Positions 1-10,232 of a stretch of DNA of 64,000 nt are shown here, piece after piece. The DNA comes from Brucella pseudogrignonensis. GTDB taxonomy: Bacteria > Pseudomonadota > Alphaproteobacteria > Rhizobiales > Rhizobiaceae. The stretch's first letter is position 1. Every line of letters begins with the position of its first letter. Below the pieces are notes generated by a model. It worked only from the letters and a program-made list of their open reading frames with translations, made no database searches and had not been told where the DNA came from. Both the position numbers and the translations under genes were made by a program. The DNA is taken from positions 1-64,000 of the forward strand of contig NZ_NNRM01000016.1 of assembly GCF_002252525.1 (NCBI RefSeq), given 5' to 3'.

Positions 1-415
1 CGGTGAGCGCCATATAGACCCCACTCAACAAATCTGTCAACGGGCTTTTGCGTCTAATTTGAATTTTTTTTGACAGACTTCCACAGCTACCAAGTTTTCC
101 ACGGTATACGCTTATATACAGAACTCTGACGCCGCTCCTTATAGATAGGGGCGAGCCACAAACCGGCCTCATTATTGGAATAGCGTCCCGCGAACTGAAA
201 ATTGGCCTGCAAACCGCTGTGAATAACGAAAGACGATCCGCTTATCGTTGACTTACGTTGTCGTGGCAGGCAAAACTCAGTTACCCGCTTGAGGGACTTC
301 CATAATAAGGGAAGACACCATACGTCGGACGGCAGCTTTGCTGCTCTCTGAAAAATGATGTTCACGCACCTTTTATAGAGGCAGCCAGATTTGCAGAAGG
401 GCCTACAAGAGCAGC
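1..415. other. Intergenic region, no gene seen
   Basis: Apart from the leftward promoter at 12-40 I see no convincing coding sequence. A TTGACA at 70-75 on the plus strand has no well-spaced -10 box. The 92-codon minus-strand frame at 87-365 has no recognisable family and is probably chance. Confidence 0.5.
12..40 (-). promoter_or_regulatory. Strong promoter reading out of the left edge
   Basis: On the minus strand TTGACA (40-35) is followed after 17 nt by CTATAT (17-12), a close match to the alphaproteobacterial housekeeping consensus with its CTATAT-type -10 box, then a GC-rich stretch. It would transcribe leftwards into a gene outside the window, possibly a stable RNA gene; that identity is a guess. 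Confidence 0.5.
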
Positions 416-2371
416 ATGAAAGAAATGGGGCCGAATAATCTCGATCCGGGTGACGAGCCCCCGCTCACAGTAGGCGGCAGGCGGCGACCACCGGATAGGC
501 GTGAAGTTTCTGCCCGCTGGCTTGCTGGTACGTTTCTTACCGGCGTTACATCTTGTATGCTTATCGGTGTCGCGCTGTTCGCGGCACTTGATGGTCGCGA
601 ACAATTGGCGACCCCACCCGAAATTCTCGCACGCAATGACATGCCTGGTATCGCCAATGATACGAGCGTCACAAAGGGCGCTCGACTTGTAAGCACGATA
701 TCAAAGCAGAAGGCCAATGATCGTCGCCGTTTCGATCTCTCGACCATGCAAAAAGTCGGTGAGCGGGAAGTCATTCGCACGCGGCCTTTCGAGCTGGTCA
801 GTATGACGTTGGCCGTAGACCATCCGACAAGCCGAAAATACCCAGCATTTGATGCTATGGCTATCTTCTCGGAAGGCCCGGCAGCGGCGCTACCAGCCGA
901 TACCGGGCAGATATATGGAGCGAAGGTTGAAAGCGAAGTCAGCCTACGCGTAGAGGATTTCCCATTAAACAGCGTTGCATTTGATGCATCGAACGACTTG
1001 ACCGTCGATGAAGTCGAAAAAGTCGTACGCGACACAGGCGTTCTGTTGACTGATGGCGATGTTCAGGTTGCCTCACTGCATTATGTGGATCCGGCCCGCT
1101 TTGGTGGCACGGATTCTTCTTTTGCACTGAGCCCTGCTCTTGGCGTGAAGATCACTCAGGAAAATGTGAGCGTCGCACAACGTGCCGACGACGAAGAAAC
1201 CGGCAGCGGCTTTTCCGAAGAACTGATTCCTTTCCATCAGACGATGGAAATCGACCAGGCATTGGAAAGCGCTGGCTATTCCGGTGAAGACGCCACCAAC
1301 ATGGCGAGCGCACTCACAAAACTGCTCAATTCGCCTCGCCTAAAAGAAGGCAGCGTTCTGCGAATTGGAACAGAAACGCGAGATGATGAAGATCGTATCG
1401 TCCGCGCAAGTGTTTATCATCGCACCACGCATCTTGTGACCATCGCATTAAATGATCGACAGCAATATGTGCCGTCGGATCAACCGGAAGAAACCCCGCT
1501 TCTTGCATCCGCTTTTGACGGCGATGCACCGCCAGCTGCGATTCGCGGCAATCTGCCGAGTGTTTATGACGGCATAAGCCGTGCAGCGCTCGCTTATGGC
1601 ATGACCGAAACCATGCGTGAGCAGCTGGTAAAAATGCTGGCAACCGATGTCGATCTGCAAGCGCGTCTTTCACAGAGCGATAAGATCGACGCCTTCTTCT
1701 CGTTGCCAGACGATCCAGAGAAGCCAGATGGTGAGTCGCAGCTTCTTTATGTGGCTGCAAACTTCAGCGGGACAACCCGCAAGTTCTATAGGTATCAGGC
1801 TCCGGACGGCGCTGTTGATTACTTTAATGAAGACGGTAAGAGCGCAAAGCAGTTCCTGCTTCGCAATCCAGTTCCTAATGGCGTGTTCCGTTCTCCGTTC
1901 GGCATGCGGCGCCATCCGATTCTCGGTTATAGCCGTATGCATACGGGCGTCGATTGGGCAGCACCGCGTGGAACCCCCATTATTGCGTCGGGTAATGGCG
2001 TTGTTGAGAAGGCCGGATGGACAAACGGCTATGGCAATCAGACTTTGATTCGTCATGCCAATGGCTATGTCAGCAGCTACAGCCACCAGAATGCCATCGC
2101 CCGCGGCGTGAGCGCCGGTCAGCGTGTTCGTCAGGGCCAGGTCATCGGTTTTGTCGGATCGACCGGACTTTCGACCGGTCCTCACCTTCACTATGAGCTG
2201 ATCGTCAACGGAACCAAGGTTGACCCGCTTCGTATCCGCCTGCCCGATAATAAAGCCCTGCAAGGCAAAGAACTTGAAGCTTTCAAGCAGGAACGCGATC
2301 GCATTGATACGCTGCTGAATAATGATGATGCAGATACAAAGGTTGCATCGAGCGGATCGACGAAGAGCTAA
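416..2371 (+). CDS. M23 family metallopeptidase (LytM-like, membrane anchored)
   Basis: Probable peptidoglycan endopeptidase or activator of cell-wall hydrolysis, 651 aa. A single transmembrane segment lies at about residues 36-57, so the long remainder should be periplasmic. The C-terminal LytM/peptidase_M23 domain (about 480-620) has the zinc-site motif HTGVD (H509, D513) and the HLH motif (H590, H592), so the site looks intact. The middle part is poorly conserved and may contain LysM/G5-like substrate-binding or regulatory regions. The start at 416 is uncertain; an in-frame ATG lies three codons later at 425 and neither has a strong Shine-Dalgarno sequence. The gene stands alone and converges on an L,D-transpeptidase gene, with a shared hairpin terminator between them. 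Family known; exact substrate inferred. Confidence 0.85.
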   Translation: MKEMGPNNLDPGDEPPLTVGGRRRPPDRREVSARWLAGTFLTGVTSCMLIGVALFAALDGREQLATPPEILARNDMPGIANDTSVTKGARLVSTISKQKANDRRRFDLSTMQKVGEREVIRTRPFELVSMTLAVDHPTSRKYPAFDAMAIFSEGPAAALPADTGQIYGAKVESEVSLRVEDFPLNSVAFDASNDLTVDEVEKVVRDTGVLLTDGDVQVASLHYVDPARFGGTDSSFALSPALGVKITQENVSVAQRADDEETGSGFSEELIPFHQTMEIDQALESAGYSGEDATNMASALTKLLNSPRLKEGSVLRIGTETRDDEDRIVRASVYHRTTHLVTIALNDRQQYVPSDQPEETPLLASAFDGDAPPAAIRGNLPSVYDGISRAALAYGMTETMREQLVKMLATDVDLQARLSQSDKIDAFFSLPDDPEKPDGESQLLYVAANFSGTTRKFYRYQAPDGAVDYFNEDGKSAKQFLLRNPVPNGVFRSPFGMRRHPILGYSRMHTGVDWAAPRGTPIIASGNGVVEKAGWTNGYGNQTLIRHANGYVSSYSHQNAIARGVSAGQRVRQGQVIGFVGSTGLSTGPHLHYELIVNGTKVDPLRIRLPDNKALQGKELEAFKQERDRIDTLLNNDDADTKVASSGSTKS

Positions 2372-2418
2372 GGCACTTTCTTCGTCTAAAAATTGAGCTA
2401 CTTTTCGCAAGTCAACGG

Positions 2419-2457
2419 AAAAGCGCGACGCAATTTGAAACTGCGCCGCGCTTTTTT
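2419..2457. terminator. Bidirectional terminator between M23 peptidase and L,D-transpeptidase genes
   Basis: AAAAGCGCG and CGCGCTTTT form a GC-rich stem extended inward by a further imperfect 5-bp pairing, ending in a T run on the plus strand and an A run on the other side. It sits between the two convergent stop codons. Confidence 0.8.
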
Positions 2458-2485
2458 GTATCAGCAGTTTTGCCTGTTCGAAGAG

Positions 2486-3913
2486 TTATTCCGTGAACTC
2501 GACCGTTACGCCCGCTTTCACCAGTTTTGCCAGCTCTTCCGCATCCCAATTGGTCAGGCGCACACAGCCATGGCTGGAGGTCTTACCAATCCGCGAAGGC
2601 TCAGGCGTTCCGTGAATACCATAGGTTGGCTTTGACAGTGCGATCCAAACCGTACCAACCGGACCGTTTGGACCAGGTGGAATGGTCAGCACTTTGTCAT
2701 TGCTGCCCTGCTTAAAGTTGATCTTCGGATTGTAGGTATAGTTCGGATTGATCGCGATGCGCTGAACCTGAACAATACCAGATGGTGAAGGCGTATCGGA
2801 TGAACCGATCGTCGATGGATAGGCAACGACAAGTTTGCCGGTTTCATCATAGCCACGGACCTGCTTGCGGCCCTTATCGGCAATGATACGTGCAACTTTG
2901 GAGCGGACTGGCTTGCCAAGATTAGGCACCTTCACAACCGAGCCTGGCTGATTGAAGTTCACACCCGGATTGATTTCTTTGAGATAGGCTTCATCGATGT
3001 GAAACTTCTCACCGAGCATTTCGGTCACAGACGTATAGGCCATAGCGGGAAGCTGCGCTTTATGCGCGTAATCGTCTGGAATCGATGCCACATATTGGCG
3101 ACCGACATCTTCGTTCGTAATCGTATATTCGGTGAAAGCAGCACCGCCGGTTGCTTCAAGCTCGGCATTGATCCCGGCTTCATCGGTTGGATTGAGGAAC
3201 TTGCCCGTCATCTCACCATAAGCTGCAGCGGCCTTGTCCACATTGCTGCCCGAACGACCATCAATCACACCCGGAGATGCACCTGCCCGATCAAGTAATA
3301 TCTGATAGGCTGCAATTTTCTGCTTTGCGCCCTGCCCTTTCGGCATTTCGATAGCTGGTGTCATATCGTCCGTATTTGGCACGGCATGAGGCTGCGTCGA
3401 CGGCTGCTCATAACCGGGATCGCGATTGATGCTGGCAGTCGGTGATTCTGTATCGGGATATTCGGTGCCTGCCGGAGGTAGCTCCGAACGCTGCACCTGT
3501 CCGTCACGGTTATTGTCGTAGCCCGGAGCCGAAGGAGCATCCGGATAATAGTTTGGGTCTTCTGGCACATTGCCGAAACCATCATAAGGGGCGCCGCCGC
3601 CCACTGGTCCGTCAGACCAGCCGCCATCCTGCTGACCGCCACTCGCATAGCGACCGGAATCGCGAGGGTCTTCAACATGCAGGACCCGTCCACGACGATC
3701 GACTGTTATCTGTCGGCCATATTCATCCGTGTAAACGCGCACTCCCCGGTCGCGACCACGCTCATGGCCCCAATCGAATAGCTGTGCCAGTTGCATTGGC
3801 TGCGAAATACTGGTCGTCGCATCGCGCGTTTGCGCAAAGGCAGAACCGCCTGCTGCAAGAATGATTGCAGAACCAAACAATCCGAAGCGAAGCATGCGTA
3901 AGAGATGCGACAT
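2486..3913 (-). CDS. L,D-transpeptidase (YkuD family), periplasmic
   Basis: 475 aa. A signal peptide at residues 1-27 ends in a SAFAQ-type cleavage site. A peptidoglycan-binding-like region lies at about 190-240 and the YkuD catalytic domain occupies the C-terminal 130 residues, with the signature SHGCVRL giving H448 and catalytic C450. Such enzymes make 3-3 crosslinks in peptidoglycan or attach outer-membrane proteins to it; beta-barrel tethering by L,D-transpeptidases is known in Brucella and other Rhizobiales, but which role applies here cannot be told from sequence. The region between signal peptide and binding domain is rich in Gly, Pro, Asp and Tyr and looks disordered, making the protein longer than minimal family members. 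Monocistronic, convergent with the M23 peptidase gene. Confidence 0.9.
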   Translation of the reverse strand: MSHLLRMLRFGLFGSAIILAAGGSAFAQTRDATTSISQPMQLAQLFDWGHERGRDRGVRVYTDEYGRQITVDRRGRVLHVEDPRDSGRYASGGQQDGGWSDGPVGGGAPYDGFGNVPEDPNYYPDAPSAPGYDNNRDGQVQRSELPPAGTEYPDTESPTASINRDPGYEQPSTQPHAVPNTDDMTPAIEMPKGQGAKQKIAAYQILLDRAGASPGVIDGRSGSNVDKAAAAYGEMTGKFLNPTDEAGINAELEATGGAAFTEYTITNEDVGRQYVASIPDDYAHKAQLPAMAYTSVTEMLGEKFHIDEAYLKEINPGVNFNQPGSVVKVPNLGKPVRSKVARIIADKGRKQVRGYDETGKLVVAYPSTIGSSDTPSPSGIVQVQRIAINPNYTYNPKINFKQGSNDKVLTIPPGPNGPVGTVWIALSKPTYGIHGTPEPSRIGKTSSHGCVRLTNWDAEELAKLVKAGVTVEFTE

Positions 3914-4047
3914 ACAAGAAACCCTGAATTACCTTAGGATAAGGGATGCAACTATATGGTTAACAATTGATTACTCAATAACAGCAAATGCCAGATGAAC
4001 TGGACATGAAGATGGCCATGAAAGTGGCCGCCTCTGCACAAAAAGAA

Positions 4048-4083
4048 AAAAAGCGCCGCAATCGGATGAGTGCGGCGCTTTTT
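4048..4083 (-). terminator. Rho-independent terminator of clpB
   Basis: AGCGCCGCA and TGCGGCGCT arms flanked by A and T runs, immediately past the clpB stop on the minus strand, with a U-rich tail in that direction. Confidence 0.85.
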
Positions 4084-4100
4084 ACAACAGAGTTTAAGGC

Positions 4101-6722
4101 TTAGGCCTTTTCGTCTTCCTTCACCGGTTCCCCTTCACCCATTACACGGATAGGGCGAAAGTTAAGCCGGTCCGAACCGGGCAAGATCTTGACGATTGAA
4201 CCGTCAAGAATATCACCAAGCAGGATGCGTTCGGCCAGCGGGTCCTGAACTTCCTTCTGGATGACGCGCTTCAACGGGCGCGCACCATAAGCCGGATCAT
4301 AACCTTTGTTTGCCAGCCATTCGCGAGCATCGTCTTCAAGTTCCAGCGAGATCTTGCGATCATGCAGCAGAGCCTGCAGACGCTTCATCTGGATATCGAC
4401 AATCGAACCCATGTCGTCGCGGCGCAGCCTGTGGAACAGGATGATTTCATCAACGCGGTTCAGAAACTCCGGACGGAACGCAGCCCGCACAACACCCATC
4501 ACCTCATCACGAACGCTTTCGACATCGTCTTTCTCACCAAGATTGACGAGATATTCAGCACCGAGGTTCGAGGTCATGATGATGACCGTATTGCGGAAAT
4601 CGACAGTGCGCCCCTGACCATCGGTCAGACGACCATCATCGAGAACCTGCAACAGCACGTTGAACACATCTGGGTGTGCCTTTTCGATCTCATCGAACAG
4701 GATTACCTGATATGGCCTGCGCCGCACGGATTCCGTCAGAACGCCGCCTTCCTCATAGCCGACATAGCCGGGAGGTGCGCCGATCAGTCGGCTTACAGAG
4801 TGTTTCTCCATAAATTCCGACATATCGATGCGAACCATTGCCGTGTCGTCCTGGAACAGGAACGAAGCCAGCGCCTTGGTAAGCTCGGTCTTGCCCACGC
4901 CTGTTGGTCCAAGGAAGATGAACGAGCCAATTGGCCTGTTCGGATCCTGAAGACCTGCGCGTGCACGACGAACGGCCTTGGAAACAGCCTGAACCGCTTC
5001 ACCCTGACCCACGACCCGCTTTGCAAGTTCGTCTTCCATGCGCAGAAGCTTTTCGCGCTCGCCTTCCAGCATCCGTTCAACCGGAATACCGGTCCAGCGG
5101 GAAACAATCTGCCCAACATGGTCAGGCGTCACGGTTTCCTCAAGCAACGAGCCTTTGTTCTCATTGCTTTCAGCGTCACCAAGCTGTTTTTCGAGCTGCG
5201 GGATCGTGCCATAGGCAAGTTCGCCCGCCTTCTGGAATTCGCCACCGCGCTGTGCAATCGCCAAAGCGTTGCGTGCTTCTTCAAGCTGACGCTTCAAGTC
5301 GGCCGCAAGTCCCAGCTTCTGCTTTTCAGCCTGCCATTTCGACGTCAGCTCCGCTGATTCTTCTTCAAGATCAGTCAGTTCCTTTTCAAGACGCTGCAGC
5401 CGATCAATGGAAGCAGTGTCGGTTTCGACCTTCAGCGCTTCACGCTCGATTTTAAGCTGCATCACGCGGCGGTCGATTTCGTCAAGCTCTTCAGGCTTCG
5501 AATCCACCTGCATACGCAGACGCGATGCGGCCTCATCGACAAGATCAATCGCCTTATCCGGCAAAAAACGATCCGTGATGTAACGGTTAGACAAAGTTGC
5601 GGCTGCGACAAGTGCCGAGTCGGAAACCCGGACCTTGTGGTGCTGCTCATACTTTTCCTTCAAACCGCGAAGGATCGAAATCGTGTCTTCCACCGTTGGC
5701 TCATCGACAAATACCGGCTGGAAACGACGTGCAAGGGCAGCGTCCTTCTCAACATATTTGCGATACTCCTCAAGTGTGGTCGCACCAACGCAGTGCAGCT
5801 CACCGCGCGCCAGCGCAGGCTTGAGCAGGTTCGATGCATCCATTGCACCATCAGACTTACCTGCACCGACAAGCGTATGCATTTCGTCGATGAACAGGAT
5901 GATCTGACCAGCGGCCGTCTGCACTTCAGAAAGCACAGCTTTCAGACGTTCTTCAAACTCACCGCGATATTTCGCACCGGCAATCAGCGCGCCCATATCG
6001 AGTGCCATCAGCTGCTTGTCTTTCAGCGATTCCGGCACATCGCCATTAACAATGCGCAGAGCCAAGCCTTCGGCAATTGCGGTCTTACCAACGCCCGGTT
6101 CGCCAATCAGCACCGGATTATTCTTGGTGCGACGCGACAGAACCTGAATCGTGCGACGAATTTCTTCGTCTCGACCGATGACCGGATCAAGCTTGCCAGC
6201 ACGCGCATCTTCCGTCAGATCGCGCGCATATTTCTTGAGCGCATCGTAATTGCTCTCAGCGGAAGCAGAATCAGCTGTGCGGCCTTTACGCATGTCATTG
6301 ATGACCTTGTTGAGCGCGGTCGGTGTCACACCGGCAGCAGCAAGAATTTCAGACGTCTTTGCAGATTTCTCGATTGCAAGTGCCGTGAGCAGGCGCTCAA
6401 CCGTGACAAAGCTGTCGCCAGCCTTGCTCGCAAGCTCTTCTGCAAGGGTGAAAACCTTTGCCAATGGCTGTGCAAGATAAAGCTGATCGTTACCGCCGGT
6501 CACTTTCGGCAGTTTTTCCAAAGCTGCCTGCAAACCTATGCGTACATCGGCGATGCGGCCACCGGCACGCTCGATCAGCGACGCGACAAGCCCCTCATCA
6601 TCATCGACAAGGACTTTGAGAAGGTGTTCAGGCGTAAACTGCTGATTGCTGGAAGAAAGGGCAAATGTCTGGGCCGACTGGATGAATCCCCGAACCCGTT
6701 CGGTGTATTTCTCAATATTCAT
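4101..6722 (-). CDS. clpB: ATP-dependent chaperone ClpB (disaggregase)
   Basis: Hsp100 hexameric disaggregase that works with DnaK to rescue aggregated proteins in the cytoplasm. 873 aa from ATG 6722, chosen because GGAG lies 5 nt upstream and the protein then begins [10 protein letters not shown] as in other ClpBs; an open frame extends 31 codons further but is untranslated leader. Visible parts: Clp N-domain repeats (to about 150), AAA+ module 1 with Walker [10 protein letters not shown] at about 200, a charged coiled-coil M domain (about 400-530) and AAA+ module 2 with [10 protein letters not shown] at about 600. The coiled-coil middle domain separates it from ClpA and ClpC. A heat-shock promoter lies about 90 nt upstream. 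Large open frames antisense to it are shadows. Confidence 0.97.
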   Translation of the reverse strand: MNIEKYTERVRGFIQSAQTFALSSSNQQFTPEHLLKVLVDDDEGLVASLIERAGGRIADVRIGLQAALEKLPKVTGGNDQLYLAQPLAKVFTLAEELASKAGDSFVTVERLLTALAIEKSAKTSEILAAAGVTPTALNKVINDMRKGRTADSASAESNYDALKKYARDLTEDARAGKLDPVIGRDEEIRRTIQVLSRRTKNNPVLIGEPGVGKTAIAEGLALRIVNGDVPESLKDKQLMALDMGALIAGAKYRGEFEERLKAVLSEVQTAAGQIILFIDEMHTLVGAGKSDGAMDASNLLKPALARGELHCVGATTLEEYRKYVEKDAALARRFQPVFVDEPTVEDTISILRGLKEKYEQHHKVRVSDSALVAAATLSNRYITDRFLPDKAIDLVDEAASRLRMQVDSKPEELDEIDRRVMQLKIEREALKVETDTASIDRLQRLEKELTDLEEESAELTSKWQAEKQKLGLAADLKRQLEEARNALAIAQRGGEFQKAGELAYGTIPQLEKQLGDAESNENKGSLLEETVTPDHVGQIVSRWTGIPVERMLEGEREKLLRMEDELAKRVVGQGEAVQAVSKAVRRARAGLQDPNRPIGSFIFLGPTGVGKTELTKALASFLFQDDTAMVRIDMSEFMEKHSVSRLIGAPPGYVGYEEGGVLTESVRRRPYQVILFDEIEKAHPDVFNVLLQVLDDGRLTDGQGRTVDFRNTVIIMTSNLGAEYLVNLGEKDDVESVRDEVMGVVRAAFRPEFLNRVDEIILFHRLRRDDMGSIVDIQMKRLQALLHDRKISLELEDDAREWLANKGYDPAYGARPLKRVIQKEVQDPLAERILLGDILDGSIVKILPGSDRLNFRPIRVMGEGEPVKEDEKA

Positions 6723-6813
6723 GATGTCTCCTTTTCCCTCCGACCCATTCTGGCATCGGAAGACTTCTGGTGACGGAGCCCCCGTATTCGGCTGGCTCCT
6801 TATCCAAGGAAGC

Positions 6814-6842
6814 ATATGGGAACATCGAGCGGTTTCGGCAAG
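6814..6842 (-). promoter_or_regulatory. Sigma32 (RpoH) promoter of clpB
   Basis: On the minus strand CTTG (6842-6839), 18 nt, then CCCATAT (6820-6814). This matches the RpoH consensus CTTGaaa-N13-15-CCCCATnT in spacing and core. The start of transcription would be about 6807, giving a leader of about 85 nt. Confidence 0.75.
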
Positions 6843-6872
6843 ACCGGAAAGTCAGCTAAAACACAAATAAAA

Positions 6873-6894
6873 ATGGCGCGGAAAACCGCGCCAT
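6873..6894 (-). terminator. Terminator downstream of the DUF4167 gene
   Basis: ATGGCGCGG, AAAA loop, CCGCGCCAT: a perfect 9-bp stem followed on the minus strand by a run of T. A short T run on the plus side could make it work in both directions. Confidence 0.85.
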
Positions 6895-6928
6895 CTTTTT
6901 GAAATCAATCATATTGCTGTTTCAGCAA

Positions 6929-7768
6929 TTATGCATCGGAATCCGCTGTTTCAGCAACTTCATCCTTCGGAACGCGGCGCGGACGACCCGGGCGGCGCGT
7001 AGCGCGGACTGGCTTCTCTTCAGGTGCAGCTTCAACCGGTGCTTCTGCTGCGGGAGCAGCTTTTTCAACAACGGGTGCTGATTCTTCTGCAACCTTTGCA
7101 GGCTTCTCAGCGCGCGCTGGCTTTTCAGCAACTGGCGCTGGAACCGGCTGTTCGTCGGCAACAGCGGCAACTGGTGCTTCTACAACTGGCTGCTCGGAAG
7201 ATTCATCTGCATTGAAACGTTCGCGCTGTGGCCGGCGACCGCGACCCAGGCGACGATCACGGTTTTCGCGGCCTTCGCGTGGCTGCGAACGGTTATCCTG
7301 GCGACTGTCGGAACGATTGTCTGAACGACCCTCATTGCTTTCTTCGCCGTAAACAACTTCAGCAGGCGTGCCTTCGATTACCGGCTGTGGACCAGAACCA
7401 TTGACAGGCTGATGGACCGGAGCAGCAGGCACGAAGCCGCCTTCATCCTCATCACCACCATCGCTGTCGAAGCTTTCTTCGCGCTGATACGGGATATTCT
7501 GCTGCGCCATGGCAGCCATGATGATCCGGTTGTAATGTTCTGCGTGCTGAAGATAATTTTCAGCCATGACACGATCGCCAGACGCCTGCGCGTCGCGAGC
7601 CAGTGTCGTATATTTTTCTGCAATATGTTGAGCATTGCCGCGGATCTTTACGTCCGGACCATTGCTTTCATAATTACGCGACAGAGGATTGGGGCCCTTG
7701 CGGTTATTGTTGTTATTATTGTTATTCCCCCGTCCGCGCATGCGCCTGTTCTGCTGTGCTGGCCTCAT
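6929..7768 (-). CDS. DUF4167 domain-containing protein
   Basis: 279 aa, function unknown. The DUF4167 domain (about residues 25-95) contains the conserved stretch around RNYESNGPDVKIRGNAQHI and a helical segment around NYLQHAEHYNRI. It is preceded by an Arg/Gly/Asn-rich leader with eight consecutive asparagines (about residues 15-22). The C-terminal half is disordered: an Arg/Asp/Asn-rich stretch, then an Ala/Pro/Glu-rich tail with Lys and ending RRPGRPRRVPKDE, an AT-hook-like patch. This composition suggests nucleic-acid binding, which is inference only. Found throughout Rhizobiales beside prmC/prfA, as here. Length is variable in the family because of the low-complexity tails. Confidence 0.85.
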   Translation of the reverse strand: MRPAQQNRRMRGRGNNNNNNNNRKGPNPLSRNYESNGPDVKIRGNAQHIAEKYTTLARDAQASGDRVMAENYLQHAEHYNRIIMAAMAQQNIPYQREESFDSDGGDEDEGGFVPAAPVHQPVNGSGPQPVIEGTPAEVVYGEESNEGRSDNRSDSRQDNRSQPREGRENRDRRLGRGRRPQRERFNADESSEQPVVEAPVAAVADEQPVPAPVAEKPARAEKPAKVAEESAPVVEKAAPAAEAPVEAAPEEKPVRATRRPGRPRRVPKDEVAETADSDA

Positions 7769-8181
7769 CGTCTTCTCTTTTCAGATTAAAGGGCGTCAAA
7801 TTCCCGTAGCCTAAAGCCACCGGCGTCGCATTATCGAGCCATGGAGGAAGCACACCCTAAAACTTCCCACACATCGAATGGTTCTGAGTTCCGTACTGTC
7901 AGAAAGACAACACGAACCTTTCGGATTGGCATTTGCAAGACCTACCCGAAAAGACAAACTCTTCGGAATTATTTTTGAAAGTCGTGCACTTCCGTACAAA
8001 CCATCCCATGAGAAAAACCCTCACGGGAGCATGACCTAAATTCGTCATGGAGCATTTCCGCCACCGCCCTCAAGCGGGCAAAACCATTCTGGCTCTATAC
8101 GGTGGCTGGAAACTAAACGGCTTCGCCGCAAATTCCAAGCGCTTTTTTGAGGTCATCGAGCGTTTTTTAGCACTCAGTCCG
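7769..8181. other. 413-bp intergenic region with a large hairpin
   Basis: No coding sequence is convincing on either strand. It holds the DUF4167 5' region and the 3' flank of prmC. An imperfect 12-bp inverted repeat (TTTCCGCCACCG at 8055-8066 with CGGTGGCTGGAAA at 8100-8112, one bulge) encloses a smaller GCCC/GGGC hairpin. Its role is unknown. Confidence 0.5.
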
Positions 8182-9060
8182 TCAAATACCCGCAGCAGCT
8201 TTATCTATGAAAACCATGGCCCTTCTATGGCCACCGAGATCACTTGCAACATTGGTCAGATGGAAATCAGCGCTTTCAAAAATGGCGCTCACATCGTCAA
8301 ATTGGCCTGCGCCAATTTCGACGGCAATCATTCCATCATTATATAGGTATGCGCGAGCCTCACTTGCAAGAGCGCGATAAAAATTAAGTCCGTCGTCGCC
8401 GCCATCAAGGGCCGCCATCGGATCATGCTCTCGCACTTCCCGCGAAAGATCTTCGATATCCCTGCTTGGAATATAGGGCGGGTTTGAGACAATGAGATGA
8501 AACTTGCCGCTCACATTTGCGAACCAGTCACTTTTGAGCGCCGCAAACCTTTGGCTCACACCATTGGCCAGCGCATTGATCCGCGCCATTGCCAGTGCGC
8601 CATCAGCGACATCAAGCCCAATACCGTTGAGTTTCTCAAACTTATGCAACAGCGAAATCGCGATCGCACCTGTTCCGGTGCCCATATCAAGCAGCAGTGC
8701 CTGACCGTGCTGCTCAATCAGCTTGTCGAGATAAGGCGAAACCAGTTCGACAAGTGCTTCCGTATCTGGACGCGGTTCAAGAGTTTCTGGTGAAAGCCGG
8801 AATGGCAGACCATAAAACTCGCGCATTCCTATAATGCGATGCACCGGCTCACCCGCTATGCGGCGCTCCAGCGCTTCGTTTATCTGAGCAACCTTATCTT
8901 CATCGATAAGTTTTTCCGGCCATGAAATCAGATCAAGCCGCGTTGCACCGGTCGCCCATTCAACAAGCAATTGCGCATCAAGATCGGGTGTGTCAACGGC
9001 CCCTTCCCGCAGCCGTGTGCGGGCTTGAGCTATCAGCTGATCGAGGCGCTCGCCACTCAC
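8182..9060 (-). CDS. prmC: Peptide chain release factor N5-glutamine methyltransferase PrmC
   Basis: SAM-dependent methylation of the glutamine in the GGQ motif of release factors RF1 and RF2. 292 aa, usual size. N-terminal helical domain (1-80), then a Rossmann methyltransferase fold with the SAM motif [11 protein letters not shown] at about 120 and the glutamine-binding motif NPPYIP at about 190. The start codon is GTG, overlapping the prfA stop as GTGA, so it is translationally coupled to the gene for its own substrate. Confidence 0.95.
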   Translation of the reverse strand: MSGERLDQLIAQARTRLREGAVDTPDLDAQLLVEWATGATRLDLISWPEKLIDEDKVAQINEALERRIAGEPVHRIIGMREFYGLPFRLSPETLEPRPDTEALVELVSPYLDKLIEQHGQALLLDMGTGTGAIAISLLHKFEKLNGIGLDVADGALAMARINALANGVSQRFAALKSDWFANVSGKFHLIVSNPPYIPSRDIEDLSREVREHDPMAALDGGDDGLNFYRALASEARAYLYNDGMIAVEIGAGQFDDVSAIFESADFHLTNVASDLGGHRRAMVFIDKAAAGI

Positions 9061-10136
9061 GCGTTTTCGCCCAGTTCCATCAGAAGTGCGGTCTGATGAT
9101 CTGAAATCAGCGCATCGACCAGCTCATCAAGCTCGCCCATCATCACCCGATCAAGCTTATAAAGCGTCAGGTTGATACGGTGGTCAGTCACGCGGCCCTG
9201 CGGAAAATTATAGGTGCGGATACGCTCTGAGCGATCACCGGAACCAACCTGGCTGCGGCGTGATTCAGAACGTTCGCTTTCAGCCTTCTGGCGTTCCATA
9301 TCGTAAAGACGCGCGCGCAGGATCTGCATGGCGCGCGCACGGTTCTGGTGCTGCGATTTTTCCGCCTGCACGACCATGATACCCGTTGGAATATGCGTAA
9401 TACGCACTGCCGAGTCAGTCGTGTTGACGTGCTGACCACCTGCACCCGAAGCACGCATCGTATCAATGCGGATATCTTCGTTGCGGATTTCAATATCGAT
9501 GTCTTCGGCTTCGGGAAGCACGGCAACCGTTGCCGCTGACGTATGAATACGACCACCCGCTTCGGTTTCCGGTACACGCTGCACGCGATGCACGCCTGAT
9601 TCGAACTTCAACTTGGAGAAAACACCCTTGCCCGAAACGGTCGCGATGATTTCCTTGTAGCCGCCGGCATCGCCCTCACTCGAAGAGACCAGCTCGACGC
9701 GCCAGCCTTTTTCCGACGCAAACCGCTCGTACATGCGGAAAAGATCGCCTGCAAAGAGAGCCGCTTCTAGCCCGCCCGTACCAGCACGGATTTCAAGGAT
9801 CGCATTCTTCTCGTCAGCTGCATCTTTGGGCAGAAGCAGAATCTGGACTTCCTGCTCAAGACCTTCAATGCGCTTTTCAACTTCAGGCAATTCTTCGACA
9901 GCAAGTGCGCGCATTTCAGCATCGGTTGAAGCATCATCGCGCATCGCAGCCAGATCACGCGCTTCATTACGCGCATCGGTCAGTTCCCGGATTTTTCCGA
10001 CAACGTCCTGAAGTTCGGAATATTCCGAAGCAAGCTTCACGTAGGTTTCCGAATCCGGATTGTTCGCCATCTGGCTTTCAATCATCGAGAACCGCTTCAA
10101 AAGCTGGTCCATTCGGTCCTGTGGCAATGCGATCAT
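9057..10136 (-). CDS. prfA: Peptide chain release factor 1
   Basis: RF1 recognises UAA and UAG and triggers peptide release at the ribosome. 359 aa, full length. N-terminal coiled coil, PCRF domain, then the RF-1 domain with GGQ in [15 protein letters not shown] at about 230, which catalyses hydrolysis of peptidyl-tRNA. The glutamine is the target of PrmC, encoded next in the operon with a 4-nt overlap. ptsP lies 96 nt upstream on the same strand. Confidence 0.97.
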   Translation of the reverse strand: MIALPQDRMDQLLKRFSMIESQMANNPDSETYVKLASEYSELQDVVGKIRELTDARNEARDLAAMRDDASTDAEMRALAVEELPEVEKRIEGLEQEVQILLLPKDAADEKNAILEIRAGTGGLEAALFAGDLFRMYERFASEKGWRVELVSSSEGDAGGYKEIIATVSGKGVFSKLKFESGVHRVQRVPETEAGGRIHTSAATVAVLPEAEDIDIEIRNEDIRIDTMRASGAGGQHVNTTDSAVRITHIPTGIMVVQAEKSQHQNRARAMQILRARLYDMERQKAESERSESRRSQVGSGDRSERIRTYNFPQGRVTDHRINLTLYKLDRVMMGELDELVDALISDHQTALLMELGENA

Positions 10137-10232
10137 TGGTATATCCTGAAAACTTTAATAGCAGCGCGAATAAGCAGTATTGAGCGCCACGCACAAGGCA
10201 CGGCACCCAAACATTTCATGCAATTTTCTACG

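Noticed and set aside
1670-2410. 246-codon minus-strand ORF overlapping the M23 peptidase gene
   Set aside because: Overlaps a clear LytM domain on the plus strand and encodes a non-family sequence.
5637-6773. 378-codon plus-strand ORF antisense to clpB
   Set aside because: It lies within clpB in another frame, has no recognisable family, and follows from the base composition of the conserved gene on the other strand.
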